Positions 33,349 through 43,865 are shown, counted from the stretch's first letter. The stretch is DNA of 64,000 bases from Mycobacterium sp. Marseille-P9652 (GCF_902652685.1 NZ_CACRUY010000018.1:23754-87753); one strand, 5' to 3'. Program-made: numbers and translations. Notes: a model not told the origin generated them from the letters alone.

Positions 33349-34176
33349 GGCGCGGGCCGCCGCCACCGCCCGAATGACGTCCATCGGCCGGTCCCCCGCC
33401 ACCACTCGGACGTTTATCCAGCCAAGTCTTTCGATCTTCTCCTGGCGTCGGAGGTCCCACCTGTACTGTCGCTGATCGGTCCGATGCTGTTCGCCGTCGT
33501 ATTCGGCGGCGACTTTCACGTCTTCCCACCCCATATCGAGATACGCGAAGACTTCACCGATCGCGTCGCAGACCGGAATCTGCGTCTGCGGCCGCGGAAA
33601 ACCAGCTCGAATCAGCAGCAGTCGAAGCCAAGTCTCTCTGGGCGATTGCGAACCGCCGTCGACCAATTCGAACGCCTCTCGAGCTCTGCGGATACCGCGT
33701 CTACCGCGGCATCGCTCCGCCAACCGCTCGACCTCTGCGACTTTCAGGTCCGTGGCTCCCAACAACGCATCGATGGCCGCCACGGCCTCGTCGAGCGAGT
33801 ACCAGCATGCCAAATCCAGCGCCGTCCGCGCCGGCGTCGTCACCGGTACGCCGTCAACGACGGTAACCTCGTCGTCGTCGATACGGCCACCGCGAACCAC
33901 TATCCCGGGCAGAGGGTTTCGGTTGGTGTGCAAGATTTCGAGAGGCCTCGACGGTTCAATCCACCTAGCGCCGTACACAGCCGAAGCGGTAAGTCCCGCC
34001 ACGATGCCACGGCGTCGTGACCATATCCACCCCGCTCGTGCCCGAACGATCGGACTCTGCTCGAGGCCGGGATTGGCATAGACGTCGCGGAACAGCCTGG
34101 TGTAGTGAGTGCGCAGCGCGCTCTTGAGAACCTCACCATTCGCGACAGCCTCGCTACCCACAAATGGCTCTGACAT
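33331..34176 (-). CDS. DUF559/Vsr-like endonuclease with AbiEi-like N-terminal domain (paralogue 2)
   Basis: A 281-residue paralogue of the gene at 12937-13797; shared blocks include WSRRRGIVAG, PVTTPARTA, QSPRETWLRLL and LDMGWEDVK. Predicted active-site residues are D214, E225 and D241 in the C-terminal nuclease domain; the N-terminal domain is AbiEi-like. It is inserted between hsd4B and ltp2, where I recall PPE63 in M. tuberculosis. Its last codons lie in a palindrome, and a 30-bp tandem repeat with the same core follows its 5' side. No methylase or toxin gene is nearby. Function unknown. Confidence 0.82.
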   Translation of the reverse strand: MSEPFVGSEAVANGEVLKSALRTHYTRLFRDVYANPGLEQSPIVRARAGWIWSRRRGIVAGLTASAVYGARWIEPSRPLEILHTNRNPLPGIVVRGGRIDDDEVTVVDGVPVTTPARTALDLACWYSLDEAVAAIDALLGATDLKVAEVERLAERCRGRRGIRRAREAFELVDGGSQSPRETWLRLLLIRAGFPRPQTQIPVCDAIGEVFAYLDMGWEDVKVAAEYDGEQHRTDQRQYRWDLRRQEKIERLGWINVRVVAGDRPMDVIRAVAAARALRASR

Positions 34177-34234
34177 GGCGGCAGCGTTCCACCTGGCGCC
34201 ACGGCCGTCACTTCACCACTCGCCAACGGTCCAC

Positions 34235-34299
34235 AGCGTCACGCCAGTGTGACGCTCGGCGCCGGCGGCCACGCTGGCGTGACGCTCGGCGCCGAGAGA
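34235..34299. repeat. Palindrome and 30-bp tandem repeat on the 5' side of DUF559 gene 2
   Basis: AGCGTCAC at 34235-34242 is inverted as GTGACGCT at 34249-34256. A 30-bp unit is repeated in tandem (34240-34269 and 34270-34299); both copies contain GTGACGCTCGGCGCC. The core CGCCGAGCGTCAC is the one found at the 3' side of the same gene. Confidence 0.75.
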
Positions 34300-34303
34300 A
34301 CCC

Positions 34304-35473
34304 TCAGCCCAGGATCAGGCCCGAGGTCGGCACACCTGTCCCCGCGGTGACGAGCACGTGCTCGACGTCGGGCACGGGATTCACCGACGTGCCGCGCAGT
34401 TGGCGCACGCCCTCGGCGATGCCATTCATCCCGTGGATGTACGCCTCGCCGAGCTGGCCGCCGTGGGTGTTGATGGGCAGCCGCCCGCCCACCTCGATCG
34501 CACCGTCGGCGATGAAGTCCTTCGCCTCGCCCTTACCGCAGAACCCCAACTCCTCCAACTGAATCAGGGTGAACGGCGTGAAGTGGTCGTAGAGGATGGC
34601 GGTCTGGATGTCGGACGGCGACAAGCCCGACTGCTGCCAAAGCTGCCGACCGACCACGCCCATTTCGGGCAGGCCCAGTTCGGGCCGGTAGTAGCTGACC
34701 ATCGTGTACTGGTCGGGGCTCGATCCCTGCGACGCCGCCTCGATCACCGCGGGTCGCTGCTTGAGGTCCTTCGCACGCTCGACGGACGTCACGACGATCG
34801 CCACCGCCCCGTCCGTCTCCTGGCAGCAGTCCAGCAACCGCAGCGGCTCGGCGATCCAGCGCGAGTTCTGGTGATCCTCAATGGTTATCGGCTTCTCGTA
34901 GAAGTACGCCTTCGGGTTCTTGGCCGCGTGCTTGCGGTCGGCCACCGAGATCACGCCGAAGTCGCGGCTCGTCGCGCCGGACATGTGCATGTAGCGCTGG
35001 GCGATCATCGCGACCTGCGCCGCGGGCGTCGACAACCCGTGCGGATACGAGAAGGAGTTGTCGGCGGCCGTCGAATCGGCTTCCACCGCAGCGTCTCCCA
35101 CCAATCGGGTCTGCACCTGGCCGAACCGCATGCCGGAGCGTTCGTTGAACGCCCGATACGCCACGACGACGTCGGCCACCCCGGTCGCGACGGCCATCGC
35201 CGCCTGCTGGATCGTGGCGCATGCGGCCCCGCCGCCGTAGTGGATCTTGGAGAAGAACTTCAGGTCTCCCATGCCCACCGCCCGCGCCACGGCGGTCTCG
35301 GTGTTGCTGTCCATGGTGAAGGTGGTCAGCCCGTCGACATCCGACGGCGAAAGGCCGGCGTCGTCGAGCGCGTCGAGCACGGCCTCGGCCGCCAGCCGCA
35401 GCTCGCTGCGGCCGGAGTTCTTGGAGAAGTCGGTGGCGCCGATGCCGACGATCGCGGCCTTGCCCGACAACAT
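34304..35473 (-). CDS. ltp2: Ltp2, steroid side-chain retro-aldolase
   Basis: A 389-residue thiolase-like protein (GIGATDFSKNSG start, HYGGGAACATIQQAA in place of the thiolase cysteine loop, and INTHGGQLGEAYIHG near the end). Ltp2 cleaves 17-hydroxy-3-oxo-pregnene-20-carboxyl-CoA to androstenedione and propionyl-CoA, and depends on the C-terminal OB-fold domain of ChsH2. It is the last gene of the igr operon and directly follows chsH1 with no spacer. It is separated from the DUF559 gene by the repeats at 34235-34299. Confidence 0.95.
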   Translation of the reverse strand: MLSGKAAIVGIGATDFSKNSGRSELRLAAEAVLDALDDAGLSPSDVDGLTTFTMDSNTETAVARAVGMGDLKFFSKIHYGGGAACATIQQAAMAVATGVADVVVAYRAFNERSGMRFGQVQTRLVGDAAVEADSTAADNSFSYPHGLSTPAAQVAMIAQRYMHMSGATSRDFGVISVADRKHAAKNPKAYFYEKPITIEDHQNSRWIAEPLRLLDCCQETDGAVAIVVTSVERAKDLKQRPAVIEAASQGSSPDQYTMVSYYRPELGLPEMGVVGRQLWQQSGLSPSDIQTAILYDHFTPFTLIQLEELGFCGKGEAKDFIADGAIEVGGRLPINTHGGQLGEAYIHGMNGIAEGVRQLRGTSVNPVPDVEHVLVTAGTGVPTSGLILG

Positions 35474-35875
35474 CTACGCGCCCCCCATCGTCAGCGTCAC
35501 CGTCGCGATGACGTGATCGCCAAGGCTGTTGCGCCCGAACACCTTCACGGTGATCAGGCCGTCCTCGACGGCCGTCACCTCGCCGGAGAAGGTCACCGTG
35601 TCGTACGCGTACCACGGCACCCCGAGCCGCAGCCCGATCGACTTGATCAAAGCCGACGGCCCGGCCCAGTCGGTGACGTATCGCTGCACCAACCCGGTGT
35701 CGGTAAGGATGTTGACGAAGATGTCCTTCGACCCCTTGGCCTGCGCCTTATCCCGGTCGTGATGGACGTCCTGGAAGTCACGGGTGGCGATGGCCGTCGA
35801 GATGATGAACGTCGGGTCGCCATAGAGCTTGAGCTCGGGCAGCGTGGTGCCCACTTCAACGACGGGTGCGCTCAT
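35474..35875 (-). CDS. chsH1: ChsH1, MaoC-like hydratase subunit
   Basis: A 133-residue single hot-dog protein with the hydratase segment DFQDVHHDRDKA (aspartate and histidines of a MaoC-type site). ChsH1 pairs with the N-terminal MaoC domain of ChsH2 to form the enoyl-CoA hydratase acting before Ltp2. The ATG at 35875 overlaps the chsH2 stop (ATGA), and ltp2 starts immediately after its stop. Confidence 0.95.
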   Translation of the reverse strand: MSAPVVEVGTTLPELKLYGDPTFIISTAIATRDFQDVHHDRDKAQAKGSKDIFVNILTDTGLVQRYVTDWAGPSALIKSIGLRLGVPWYAYDTVTFSGEVTAVEDGLITVKVFGRNSLGDHVIATVTLTMGGA

Positions 35876-36798
35876 GCCTGCGGCTCCCACGCGTAAAGAG
35901 TCCAGTCCGGAAAGTCCAGATACGTTGCTTGCACGGGCATTCCGATCCGCACCTGTGCGGGGTCGACACCCCGCAACTCGCCCAGCATCCGGACACCCTC
36001 CTCGAGTTCCACCAGGGCGATGACGAACGGCAGCGTGCGCCCGGGCACCTTCGGCGCATGGTGCACGACGAAGCTGAACACCTCGCCGCGGCCGCTGGCC
36101 ACCACGTAGTCGATCGGGTCGGCCTTGTCCTGCCACACCGCCGGCACAGGTGGGTGCTGCAGGCTGCCGTCCGGTCGGCGCTGGATCCGCAGCTCGTGCG
36201 CCTTGACGCCTTCCCAGAAGAAGGCGGTGTCCCGCGACGACGACGGCCGCATCAGCGCGTCCGGGTCGAGGTCCTCGGGGATCGGCGACGCGGCCGCGCC
36301 GGGCTTGAACTTGAGGATGCGCCAATTCATCTCGGCCACGTCTTCGTCGCCGACGCGCCAGATGATGTGCTGGTTGACGAAATAGCCCTCGCCGAGCGCG
36401 GTCTGCTTGGGCCCGATCACGTCCCCCATCTCGGACGTGATGCTCACCTGCTCGCCGGGCCGCAGGTAGCGGTGGTAGGTCTGTTCGCAGTTGGTCGCGA
36501 CGACGCCGATGTACCCGGCGTCGTCGAACAGCTGCATGATGGGACCCAGCGGATCGTCCTTGGGCCGTTCCCCACCCAGCCCGAACATGGTCCAGACCTG
36601 AATCATGGCGGGAGGGGCCACGATCCCGGGATGGCCGGCGGCGCGGGCCGCGACGTCGTCGACGTAGATGGGGTTGCGGTCGCCGAGGGCCTCGACCCAG
36701 TTGTTGATGATCGGCTGGTTCACCGGATCCCGGGCGTCGCGCGGTTTGCTGCTGCCGGCCGCCTTGATCTGGGCAACCAACTCCTGGATGTCGCTCAC
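35872..36798 (-). CDS. chsH2: ChsH2, MaoC hydratase fused to a DUF35-type OB-fold domain
   Basis: A 308-residue two-domain protein: a MaoC-like hot-dog domain (about 1-180, INNWVEALGDRNPIYVDD) and a C-terminal OB-fold domain (about 200-308, FVVHHAPKVPGRTLPFVIALVEL) that is the docking and activating domain for Ltp2. No zinc-ribbon cysteines are present between them. The GTG at 36798 overlaps the fadE29 stop as GTGA and is the only start that gives the expected length. Confidence 0.95.
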   Translation of the reverse strand: MSDIQELVAQIKAAGSSKPRDARDPVNQPIINNWVEALGDRNPIYVDDVAARAAGHPGIVAPPAMIQVWTMFGLGGERPKDDPLGPIMQLFDDAGYIGVVATNCEQTYHRYLRPGEQVSITSEMGDVIGPKQTALGEGYFVNQHIIWRVGDEDVAEMNWRILKFKPGAAASPIPEDLDPDALMRPSSSRDTAFFWEGVKAHELRIQRRPDGSLQHPPVPAVWQDKADPIDYVVASGRGEVFSFVVHHAPKVPGRTLPFVIALVELEEGVRMLGELRGVDPAQVRIGMPVQATYLDFPDWTLYAWEPQA

Positions 36799-37958
36799 CG
36801 GGGCACCCTCGGCACCTTGAGGCCCGAGGCCGCGATCATCTCGCGCATGACTTCGTTGACGCCTCCACCGAAGGTGATCACCAGGTTGCGCTTGGTCTGC
36901 GAGTCGAGCCAGTCGATCAGCTCGGCCGTGTCCGGGTCGGCGGGGTTGCCGTACTTGAAGACGATCTCCTCGGCGAGCCGGCCGATGTACTGGATGCGCT
37001 CCGTGCCAAACACTTTCGTGGATGCGGCGTCGGCCACGTTGATGTCCTCGCCGGAGGCGGCGACCTGCCAGTTGAGCAACTCGTTGATCCGCCACATCGC
37101 GTAGATCTCGCCCAGTGCCCGCTTGACGTCCTGATGATCGATCGGCGACACCCCGTCACCGCCCGGCTTCGACGCCCACGCGTGCACGCGGTCGTAGATA
37201 CCGGCGACCCGTCCGGCCGGGCCCAGCATGACCCGCTCGTTGTTGAGCTGCGTGGTGATCAGCCGCCAACCGCCGTTCTCCTCGCCGACCAGCATGTCGG
37301 CGGGCACCCGCACGTCGTTGTAGTACGTGGCGTTGGTGTGATGGGCGCCGTCGGACAGAATGACCGGCGTCCAGGAGTAGCCCGGGTCCTTGGTGTCGAC
37401 GATCAGGATCGAAATGCCCTTGTGCTTCACGGCATCCGGGTCGGTGCGGCAGGCCAGCCAGACGTAGTCGGCATCGTGGCCGCCGGTGGTCCACATCTTC
37501 TGCCCGTTGACGATGTACTCGTCACCCTGGCGGACGGCGCTGGTCCGCAGCGACGCCAGGTCGGTTCCCGCCTCGGGTTCGCTGTAGCCGATCGCGAAGT
37601 GGACCTCGCCGGCGAGGATGGCCGGCAGGAACTTCTTCTTCTGCATCTCGGTGCCGAACACCTGCAGGGTCGGCCCCACCGTCTGGAGCGTGACCGCGGG
37701 CAGTGGCACGTCGGCCCGATGCGCCTCGTTGACGAAGATCTGCTGCTCGATCGGCCCGAATCCCTGGCCCCCGAACTCCTTCGGCCACCCGACGCCGAGC
37801 ATGTTGTCCTTACCCATGCGCCGGATCACCGCGCGGTACGCGGCGCCGTGGCGGTCCTTCTCCATCTCCTTCATCTCGTCGGACGAGATGAGGTTGGAGA
37901 AGTACTGCCGGATGTCGGCTTGCAGCTGTCGCTGTTCGGGGGTCAGGTCGATGAACAT
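36795..37958 (-). CDS. fadE29: FadE29 (ChsE2), acyl-CoA dehydrogenase subunit
   Basis: A 387-residue acyl-CoA dehydrogenase with IGYSEPEAGTDLA, VNGQKMWTTGG and C-terminal FGGGVNEVMRE. With FadE28 it forms the ChsE1-ChsE2 heterotetramer that oxidises 3-oxo-4-pregnene-20-carboxyl-CoA, the last three carbons of the side chain. The ATG at 37958 gives the exact M. tuberculosis length as I recall it and overlaps the 3' end of fadE28 by 16 bp. Confidence 0.95.
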   Translation of the reverse strand: MFIDLTPEQRQLQADIRQYFSNLISSDEMKEMEKDRHGAAYRAVIRRMGKDNMLGVGWPKEFGGQGFGPIEQQIFVNEAHRADVPLPAVTLQTVGPTLQVFGTEMQKKKFLPAILAGEVHFAIGYSEPEAGTDLASLRTSAVRQGDEYIVNGQKMWTTGGHDADYVWLACRTDPDAVKHKGISILIVDTKDPGYSWTPVILSDGAHHTNATYYNDVRVPADMLVGEENGGWRLITTQLNNERVMLGPAGRVAGIYDRVHAWASKPGGDGVSPIDHQDVKRALGEIYAMWRINELLNWQVAASGEDINVADAASTKVFGTERIQYIGRLAEEIVFKYGNPADPDTAELIDWLDSQTKRNLVITFGGGVNEVMREMIAASGLKVPRVPR

Positions 37959-38962
37959 TGCGCTCCCACCAATTCCAGGCGATGAGATGGCCCGCCCAGC
38001 AGGCGGGTCAGGTCCTTGATCGTCGAGTAGTACCGGTGCATCGGATAGGTGATGTCCATGCCCATGCCGCCATGGAGATGGTGGCACGTCTGCATCGCCG
38101 GCGGCGCCTGGGAAGTGATCCAGTACCCGATCACGTCGAGATCGGCGTCCGCGTCGCGCCCCTCCGACAGCCGCCAGACGACCGACTTCGCGGCCAGATC
38201 GATGGTGCGCGAGGCGATGTAGACCTCGGACAGCTGGGCTGCGACGGTCTGGAACGTCGACAGCGGCTTGCCGAACTGCTTGCGGTTGGCCACGTAGTCG
38301 GCGGTCAGCCGGAGCGCCCCGGCCACCAGGCCGTCCGCGTACGCGCCGATCATCGCCACGGCGAGCTGGTTGACGCGGTGCACGCTGGCGCCCGCCAGGA
38401 CGTCCGAGTCAGGCACCGCCACGCCGTCGAACGTGACGGTGTACTCGTCGGCACCGCTCGACGAAGGAGTCTGCACCAGCCGCACCCCTTCGGCCTTGGG
38501 CGATACGACGACGACACCACTGTCGGCGGTGACGACCAGCCAATCCGCCTGTGCCGCATACCCGACGGCGATCTTGGTGCCCGACAGCGTCCCGCCGGCG
38601 AGCGTGGTGGCCGGCCTGTCGGGCAGCGCCGCGCCCGGTTCGTTGAGGGCGGCGGTCAGCACCCCGCCCTTGGCGACGCCGGCCAGGAAGCGGTCCTGCT
38701 GTTCCTCGGATGCGAGGTCGAGCAGGGGCACCACACCTAAGCCGAGGGTCGCCAGCGCCGGCGTGATGGCGCCGCGGCGACCCGCTTCGGTGAGCACCGT
38801 TGCGATCTCGGGCAGGCCCACCCCGTCGCCGCCGAGGCGTTCCGGCACCGGCAGCGCCGTCACGCCGCCGCTCGCCAACGCCTCCCAGGACAGCTCCCGG
38901 TCGAGAACCGATGTCACCACGTCGGCGACGGCCTGCTGCGTTGCAGTGAGATCGAAGTCCAT
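37943..38962 (-). CDS. fadE28: FadE28 (ChsE1), partner acyl-CoA dehydrogenase subunit
   Basis: A 339-residue acyl-CoA dehydrogenase-like subunit, with NRKQFGKPLSTFQTVAAQL and HHLHGGMGMDITYPMHR near the C-terminus. It is the shorter partner of FadE29 in ChsE1-ChsE2. It starts two bases after the cyp125 stop and overlaps fadE29 by 16 bp, as expected for subunits made in equal amounts. Confidence 0.95.
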   Translation of the reverse strand: MDFDLTATQQAVADVVTSVLDRELSWEALASGGVTALPVPERLGGDGVGLPEIATVLTEAGRRGAITPALATLGLGVVPLLDLASEEQQDRFLAGVAKGGVLTAALNEPGAALPDRPATTLAGGTLSGTKIAVGYAAQADWLVVTADSGVVVVSPKAEGVRLVQTPSSSGADEYTVTFDGVAVPDSDVLAGASVHRVNQLAVAMIGAYADGLVAGALRLTADYVANRKQFGKPLSTFQTVAAQLSEVYIASRTIDLAAKSVVWRLSEGRDADADLDVIGYWITSQAPPAMQTCHHLHGGMGMDITYPMHRYYSTIKDLTRLLGGPSHRLELVGAQCSST

Positions 38963-38964
38963 GG

Positions 38965-40215
38965 TCAGTGCGCCACCGGGCACTGACCGGTGTAATCGAC
39001 CTGCCAGTGCTTGATGCCGTTGAGCCAGCCGGACCGCAGCCGCTCCGGCTTCGAGATCGGCTTCAGGTCCGGGATGTGGTCGGCCACCGCGTTGAAGATG
39101 AGGTCGATCGTCATCTTGGCCAAGTTGGAGCCGATGCAGTAGTGCGCGCCCGTACCACCGAATCCGACGTGCGGATTGGGGTTTCGCATGATGTTGAAGG
39201 TGAACGGGTCGTCGAACACCTCTTCGTCGAAGTTGGCCGACCGGTAGAACATCACCACCCGCTGGCCCTTCTTGATCTGGACGCCGGACAGCTCGTAGTC
39301 CTCGAGCGCCGTGCGCTGGAACGCGGTGACCGGGGTCGCCCAGCGGACGATCTCGTCGGCCGCGGTCTCGGGCCGCTCCTTCTTGAAAAGCTCCCACTGG
39401 TCGGGGTTTTCCGAGAAGGCGATCATGCCGTGGGTGATGGAGTTTCGGGTGGTCTCGTTGCCGGCGACGGCGAGCATCACCACGAACATCCCGAACTCGT
39501 CGTCCGAGAGCTTCTCGCCCTCGATGTCCGCCTCGATCAGCTTGGTGACGATGTCCTCGCCGGGGTTCTTGGCCCGGTCTTCGGCCATCTTCATCGCGTA
39601 CATGATGAGCTCCGCCGACGACATCGCCGGGTCGATGTGCGCGTACTCGGGGTCCTCGTTGCCGGTCATCTCGTTGGACCAGCGGAACAGCTTGTCGCGG
39701 TCCTCCTGCGGGACCCCCAAGAGGCCGGCGATGGCCTGCAACGGCAGCTCGCACGAGACCTGTTCGACGAAGTCACCGGAGCCGGCCGACGCCGCCGTCT
39801 TGGCAATGTTCTGCGCGCGGGCGTCCAACTCGTCGCGCAGCCGGCCGATGGCGCGCGGCGTGAAACCGCGGGAGATGATCTTGCGCAACCGGGTGTGGTG
39901 CGGGGCGTCCATGTTGAGCATGACGTGGCGCTGCATGTCGATCTGGTCGCGCGTCATCGTCTGCGGCCAGACCGGGATGGCGCAATCCTGCTGGCTCGAG
40001 AAGACGTCGCTGCGCCGCGAGATCTCCTTGACGTCCTTGTGCTTGGTGATGACCCAATAGCCCCTGTCCCCGAAGCCGCCCGTGCCGCCGGGGACGTCGA
40101 GCCAGTAGATCGGCTGGGATTTGCGCACTTCGGCCAGCTCCGCGACCGGCAGTCCCTTGACGTTGACATCGGGATCGAGGAAGTCGAACCCGGGCGGAAG
40201 ATGGGGGCTGGGCAC
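38965..40215 (-). CDS. cyp125: Cyp125, cytochrome P450 steroid C26/C27-hydroxylase
   Basis: A 416-residue P450 with I-helix AGNETTRNS and heme ligand C360 in FGGTGAHYCIG. Cyp125 starts side-chain oxidation by converting cholest-4-en-3-one to the 26-oic acid. The GTG at 40215 corresponds to an internal valine near the N-terminus of the 433-residue M. tuberculosis protein, so this version is about 17 residues shorter; no in-frame start lies further upstream in a good context. It is first in the igr operon. The nearest KstR-type operator is 144 bp upstream, next to fadA5. Confidence 0.95.
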   Translation of the reverse strand: MPSPHLPPGFDFLDPDVNVKGLPVAELAEVRKSQPIYWLDVPGGTGGFGDRGYWVITKHKDVKEISRRSDVFSSQQDCAIPVWPQTMTRDQIDMQRHVMLNMDAPHHTRLRKIISRGFTPRAIGRLRDELDARAQNIAKTAASAGSGDFVEQVSCELPLQAIAGLLGVPQEDRDKLFRWSNEMTGNEDPEYAHIDPAMSSAELIMYAMKMAEDRAKNPGEDIVTKLIEADIEGEKLSDDEFGMFVVMLAVAGNETTRNSITHGMIAFSENPDQWELFKKERPETAADEIVRWATPVTAFQRTALEDYELSGVQIKKGQRVVMFYRSANFDEEVFDDPFTFNIMRNPNPHVGFGGTGAHYCIGSNLAKMTIDLIFNAVADHIPDLKPISKPERLRSGWLNGIKHWQVDYTGQCPVAH

Positions 40216-40359
40216 GCTAATTTCTCCTTACTGCGGTACTCAAGTCCTCGGCGACTTGCGCTCTACAGACACTAGCTGTCCTAGTGATGCTCTTGTGCCA
40301 GTAAAACATGCCTTCACCGCAGACAAAAGGCGGTGAAGCATCGTCGCTTGTCATAGTAA

Positions 40360-40373
40360 TGAAACGTGTTCTA
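40360..40373. promoter_or_regulatory. KstR-type operator (cyp125/fadA5 divergent promoter)
   Basis: TGAAACGTGTTCTA fits TnnAACnnGTTnnA. It ends ten bases before the fadA5 ATG but is 144 bp from the cyp125 start. Confidence 0.9.
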
Positions 40374-40374
40374 G

Positions 40375-42001
<1,627 letters not shown>

Positions 42002-42008
42002 GGGGCCT

Positions 42009-42070
42009 CGCCGAGCGTGTAATCACTGCGTAAAATCGGCGAAAATCTCGCCGTGAGTGCACGTTCGGCG
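42009..42070. repeat. 62-bp palindromic element, solo copy
   Basis: Left arm CGCCGAGCGTGTAATC and right arm GAGTGCACGTTCGGCG match as inverted repeats at 13 of 16 positions; the 30-bp interior ends TCTCGCCGT. Length, arms and interior match the copies at 12841 and 13762, but no nuclease gene is attached. It lies between the convergent ddn and SDR genes. Confidence 0.8.
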
Positions 42071-42083
42071 CGCTCGGCGCGCG

Positions 42084-42989
42084 CTACGTCCCGTAGACCG
42101 GCACCGGCGTTCGCGCCTTGGCCAGCAGGTCGGCGACAACGGGCCCGAGCTCGGCAGGATCCCACTTCGCGCCCTTGTCGATCTGCGGGCCGTGCGCCCA
42201 CCCCTCGGCGACGGTGATCTTGCCCCCCTCGACCTCGAACACCTTCCCGGTGACGTCGCGGGACTCCGCGCTGCCCAGCCAAACCACAAGCGGCGCAATG
42301 TTCTCGGGTGCCATCGCGTCGAAATCCTGGTCCTGTGTGGCCATCATCTCGGCGAAGACGGTTTCGGTCATGCGGGTGCGGGCGGACGGCGCGATCGCGT
42401 TGACGGTGACACCGTAGCGGCCCATCTCGGCCGCGCCGACGAGGGTGAGGGCCGCGATGCCGGCCTTCGCCGCGCTGTAGTTCCCCTGCCCGACGCTGCC
42501 CTGCAGCCCCGCACCCGAGCTCGTGTTGATGATGCGCGCGTCAACGCCTTTGCCCGCTTTGGACAGGCCGCGCCAATAGGAGGCGGCGTGCCGCATCGTC
42601 GCGAAATGACCCTTGAGGTGGACGGCGATCACGGCGTCGAACTCGTCTTCGCTGGTGTTGGCGATCATCCGGTCCCGAACGATGCCGGCGTTGTTCACCA
42701 GGACGTCGAGGCCGCCGAAGGTGTCGACCGCCGCCTGGATGAGGGCGGCGGCCTGATCCCAGTCCGCGACGTTGGAGCCGTTGGCCACGGCTTCCCCTCC
42801 CGCCGAGGTGATCTCGTCGACCACGCTCTGGGCGGCGCTGCCGCCGCCGGCCGGCGATCCGTCGAGGCCCACACCGATGTCGTTGACCACCACCCGCGCA
42901 CCCTCGGCCGCGAAGGCCAGCGCGTGCTCGCGGCCGATACCGCCCCCGGCTCCGGTGACGATGACGACGCGGCCGTCAACCACTCCCAT
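42084..42989 (-). CDS. SDR-family oxidoreductase (Rv3548c-like), KstR2 regulon
   Basis: A 301-residue short-chain dehydrogenase with TGAGGGIG at the start, NNAG, and YSAAK in the active site, very similar in layout to Hsd4A. It corresponds to Rv3548c. It lies 15 nt downstream of another SDR gene, and that operon has a KstR2-type operator, so a ring C/D intermediate is the likely substrate; the exact reaction is not known to me. The 3' end is 13 bp from the palindrome at 42009-42070. Confidence 0.9.
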   Translation of the reverse strand: MGVVDGRVVIVTGAGGGIGREHALAFAAEGARVVVNDIGVGLDGSPAGGGSAAQSVVDEITSAGGEAVANGSNVADWDQAAALIQAAVDTFGGLDVLVNNAGIVRDRMIANTSEDEFDAVIAVHLKGHFATMRHAASYWRGLSKAGKGVDARIINTSSGAGLQGSVGQGNYSAAKAGIAALTLVGAAEMGRYGVTVNAIAPSARTRMTETVFAEMMATQDQDFDAMAPENIAPLVVWLGSAESRDVTGKVFEVEGGKITVAEGWAHGPQIDKGAKWDPAELGPVVADLLAKARTPVPVYGT

Positions 42990-43004
42990 AGTCGTTGTCT
43001 CCTT

Positions 43005-43802
43005 CTACTTGATCGCGCTCGCGTTGGTGGTCGCCAGATAGTGCGGCGGCTCCCCGCCGCCGTGCACCTCCAGTGCAGCTCCGCTGATGTAGGACGCCGC
43101 GTCGGAAGCCAAAAATGCTGCGGCCCAACCGACGTCGTCGGGCCGGGCCAGCCGGCCGAGCGGCACGTTCTTCGAGATCGCGGCGATCGACTCGGCGTCA
43201 CCGTAGAACAGCTCGGACTGCTCGGTCTCGACCATCCCGACCACGCACGCGTTCACCCGCACCTTCGGCCCCCACTCGACGGCGAGCGTCTGGGTGAGGC
43301 TCTCCAGGCCCGCCTTGGCGGCGCCGTACGCGGCCGTCCCCGGCGAGGGCCGTCGACCGCTCAGGCTGCAGATGTTGACGATCGACCCGCCGCCCGGCTG
43401 GTCTTGCATCTTCTCGTTCGCGTATTGCGAAACCCACAGCCCGCCAATGAGGTTCAGCTCGATGATCTTGCGGTTGAACCGGGCGCTCGACTCGGCGGTC
43501 AGCACGTAGGGCGAACCCCCGGCGTTGTTGACGACCACGTCCAGTCGGCCGTGCCGGTCGACGATCTCCTGGATCATGCTCTCGACGGCCTCGTCGTCGC
43601 GGATGTCGCAGGAGTGAAACTCGTAGGGAAGTCCGTCGACGGCCCGTCGCGCGCAGGTGATCACCGTCGCGCCCTGCCGGTGGAACACCGAGCTGATGCC
43701 CGCCCCCACGCCACGCACACCGCCGGTGACCAGAACCACCCGTCCGGCCAGCCCGAGGTTGATGCCTTCCGAAAGGGGCGAGCCTGCTTCGGCGGGAGTC
43801 AC
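43005..43802 (-). CDS. SDR-family oxidoreductase (Rv3549c-like), KstR2 regulon
   Basis: A 265-residue short-chain dehydrogenase (TGGVRGVG, NNAGGSP, YGAAK), corresponding to Rv3549c. The GTG at 43802 lies 15 bp from the KstR2-type operator. It is first in a two-gene operon with the Rv3548c-like SDR, divergent from echA20. A role in reducing or oxidising a hydroxy/keto group of a ring C/D acyl-CoA is likely by context. Confidence 0.9.
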   Translation of the reverse strand: MTPAEAGSPLSEGINLGLAGRVVLVTGGVRGVGAGISSVFHRQGATVITCARRAVDGLPYEFHSCDIRDDEAVESMIQEIVDRHGRLDVVVNNAGGSPYVLTAESSARFNRKIIELNLIGGLWVSQYANEKMQDQPGGGSIVNICSLSGRRPSPGTAAYGAAKAGLESLTQTLAVEWGPKVRVNACVVGMVETEQSELFYGDAESIAAISKNVPLGRLARPDDVGWAAAFLASDAASYISGAALEVHGGGEPPHYLATTNASAIK

Positions 43803-43817
43803 TGTGCTAGCGTACCA

Positions 43818-43831
43818 AGCAAGTGCTTGCT
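43818..43831. promoter_or_regulatory. KstR2-type operator (SDR operon/echA20 divergent promoter)
   Basis: AGCAAGTGCTTGCT fits AnCAAGnnCTTGnT; the outer bases extend it to the arms AAGCAAG/CTTGCTT. It is 15 bp from the GTG at 43802 and 34 bp from the echA20 GTG at 43866. Confidence 0.92.
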
Positions 43832-43865
43832 TAGGTAGTTACAGCCCCCACGAGGAAGTGGCACC

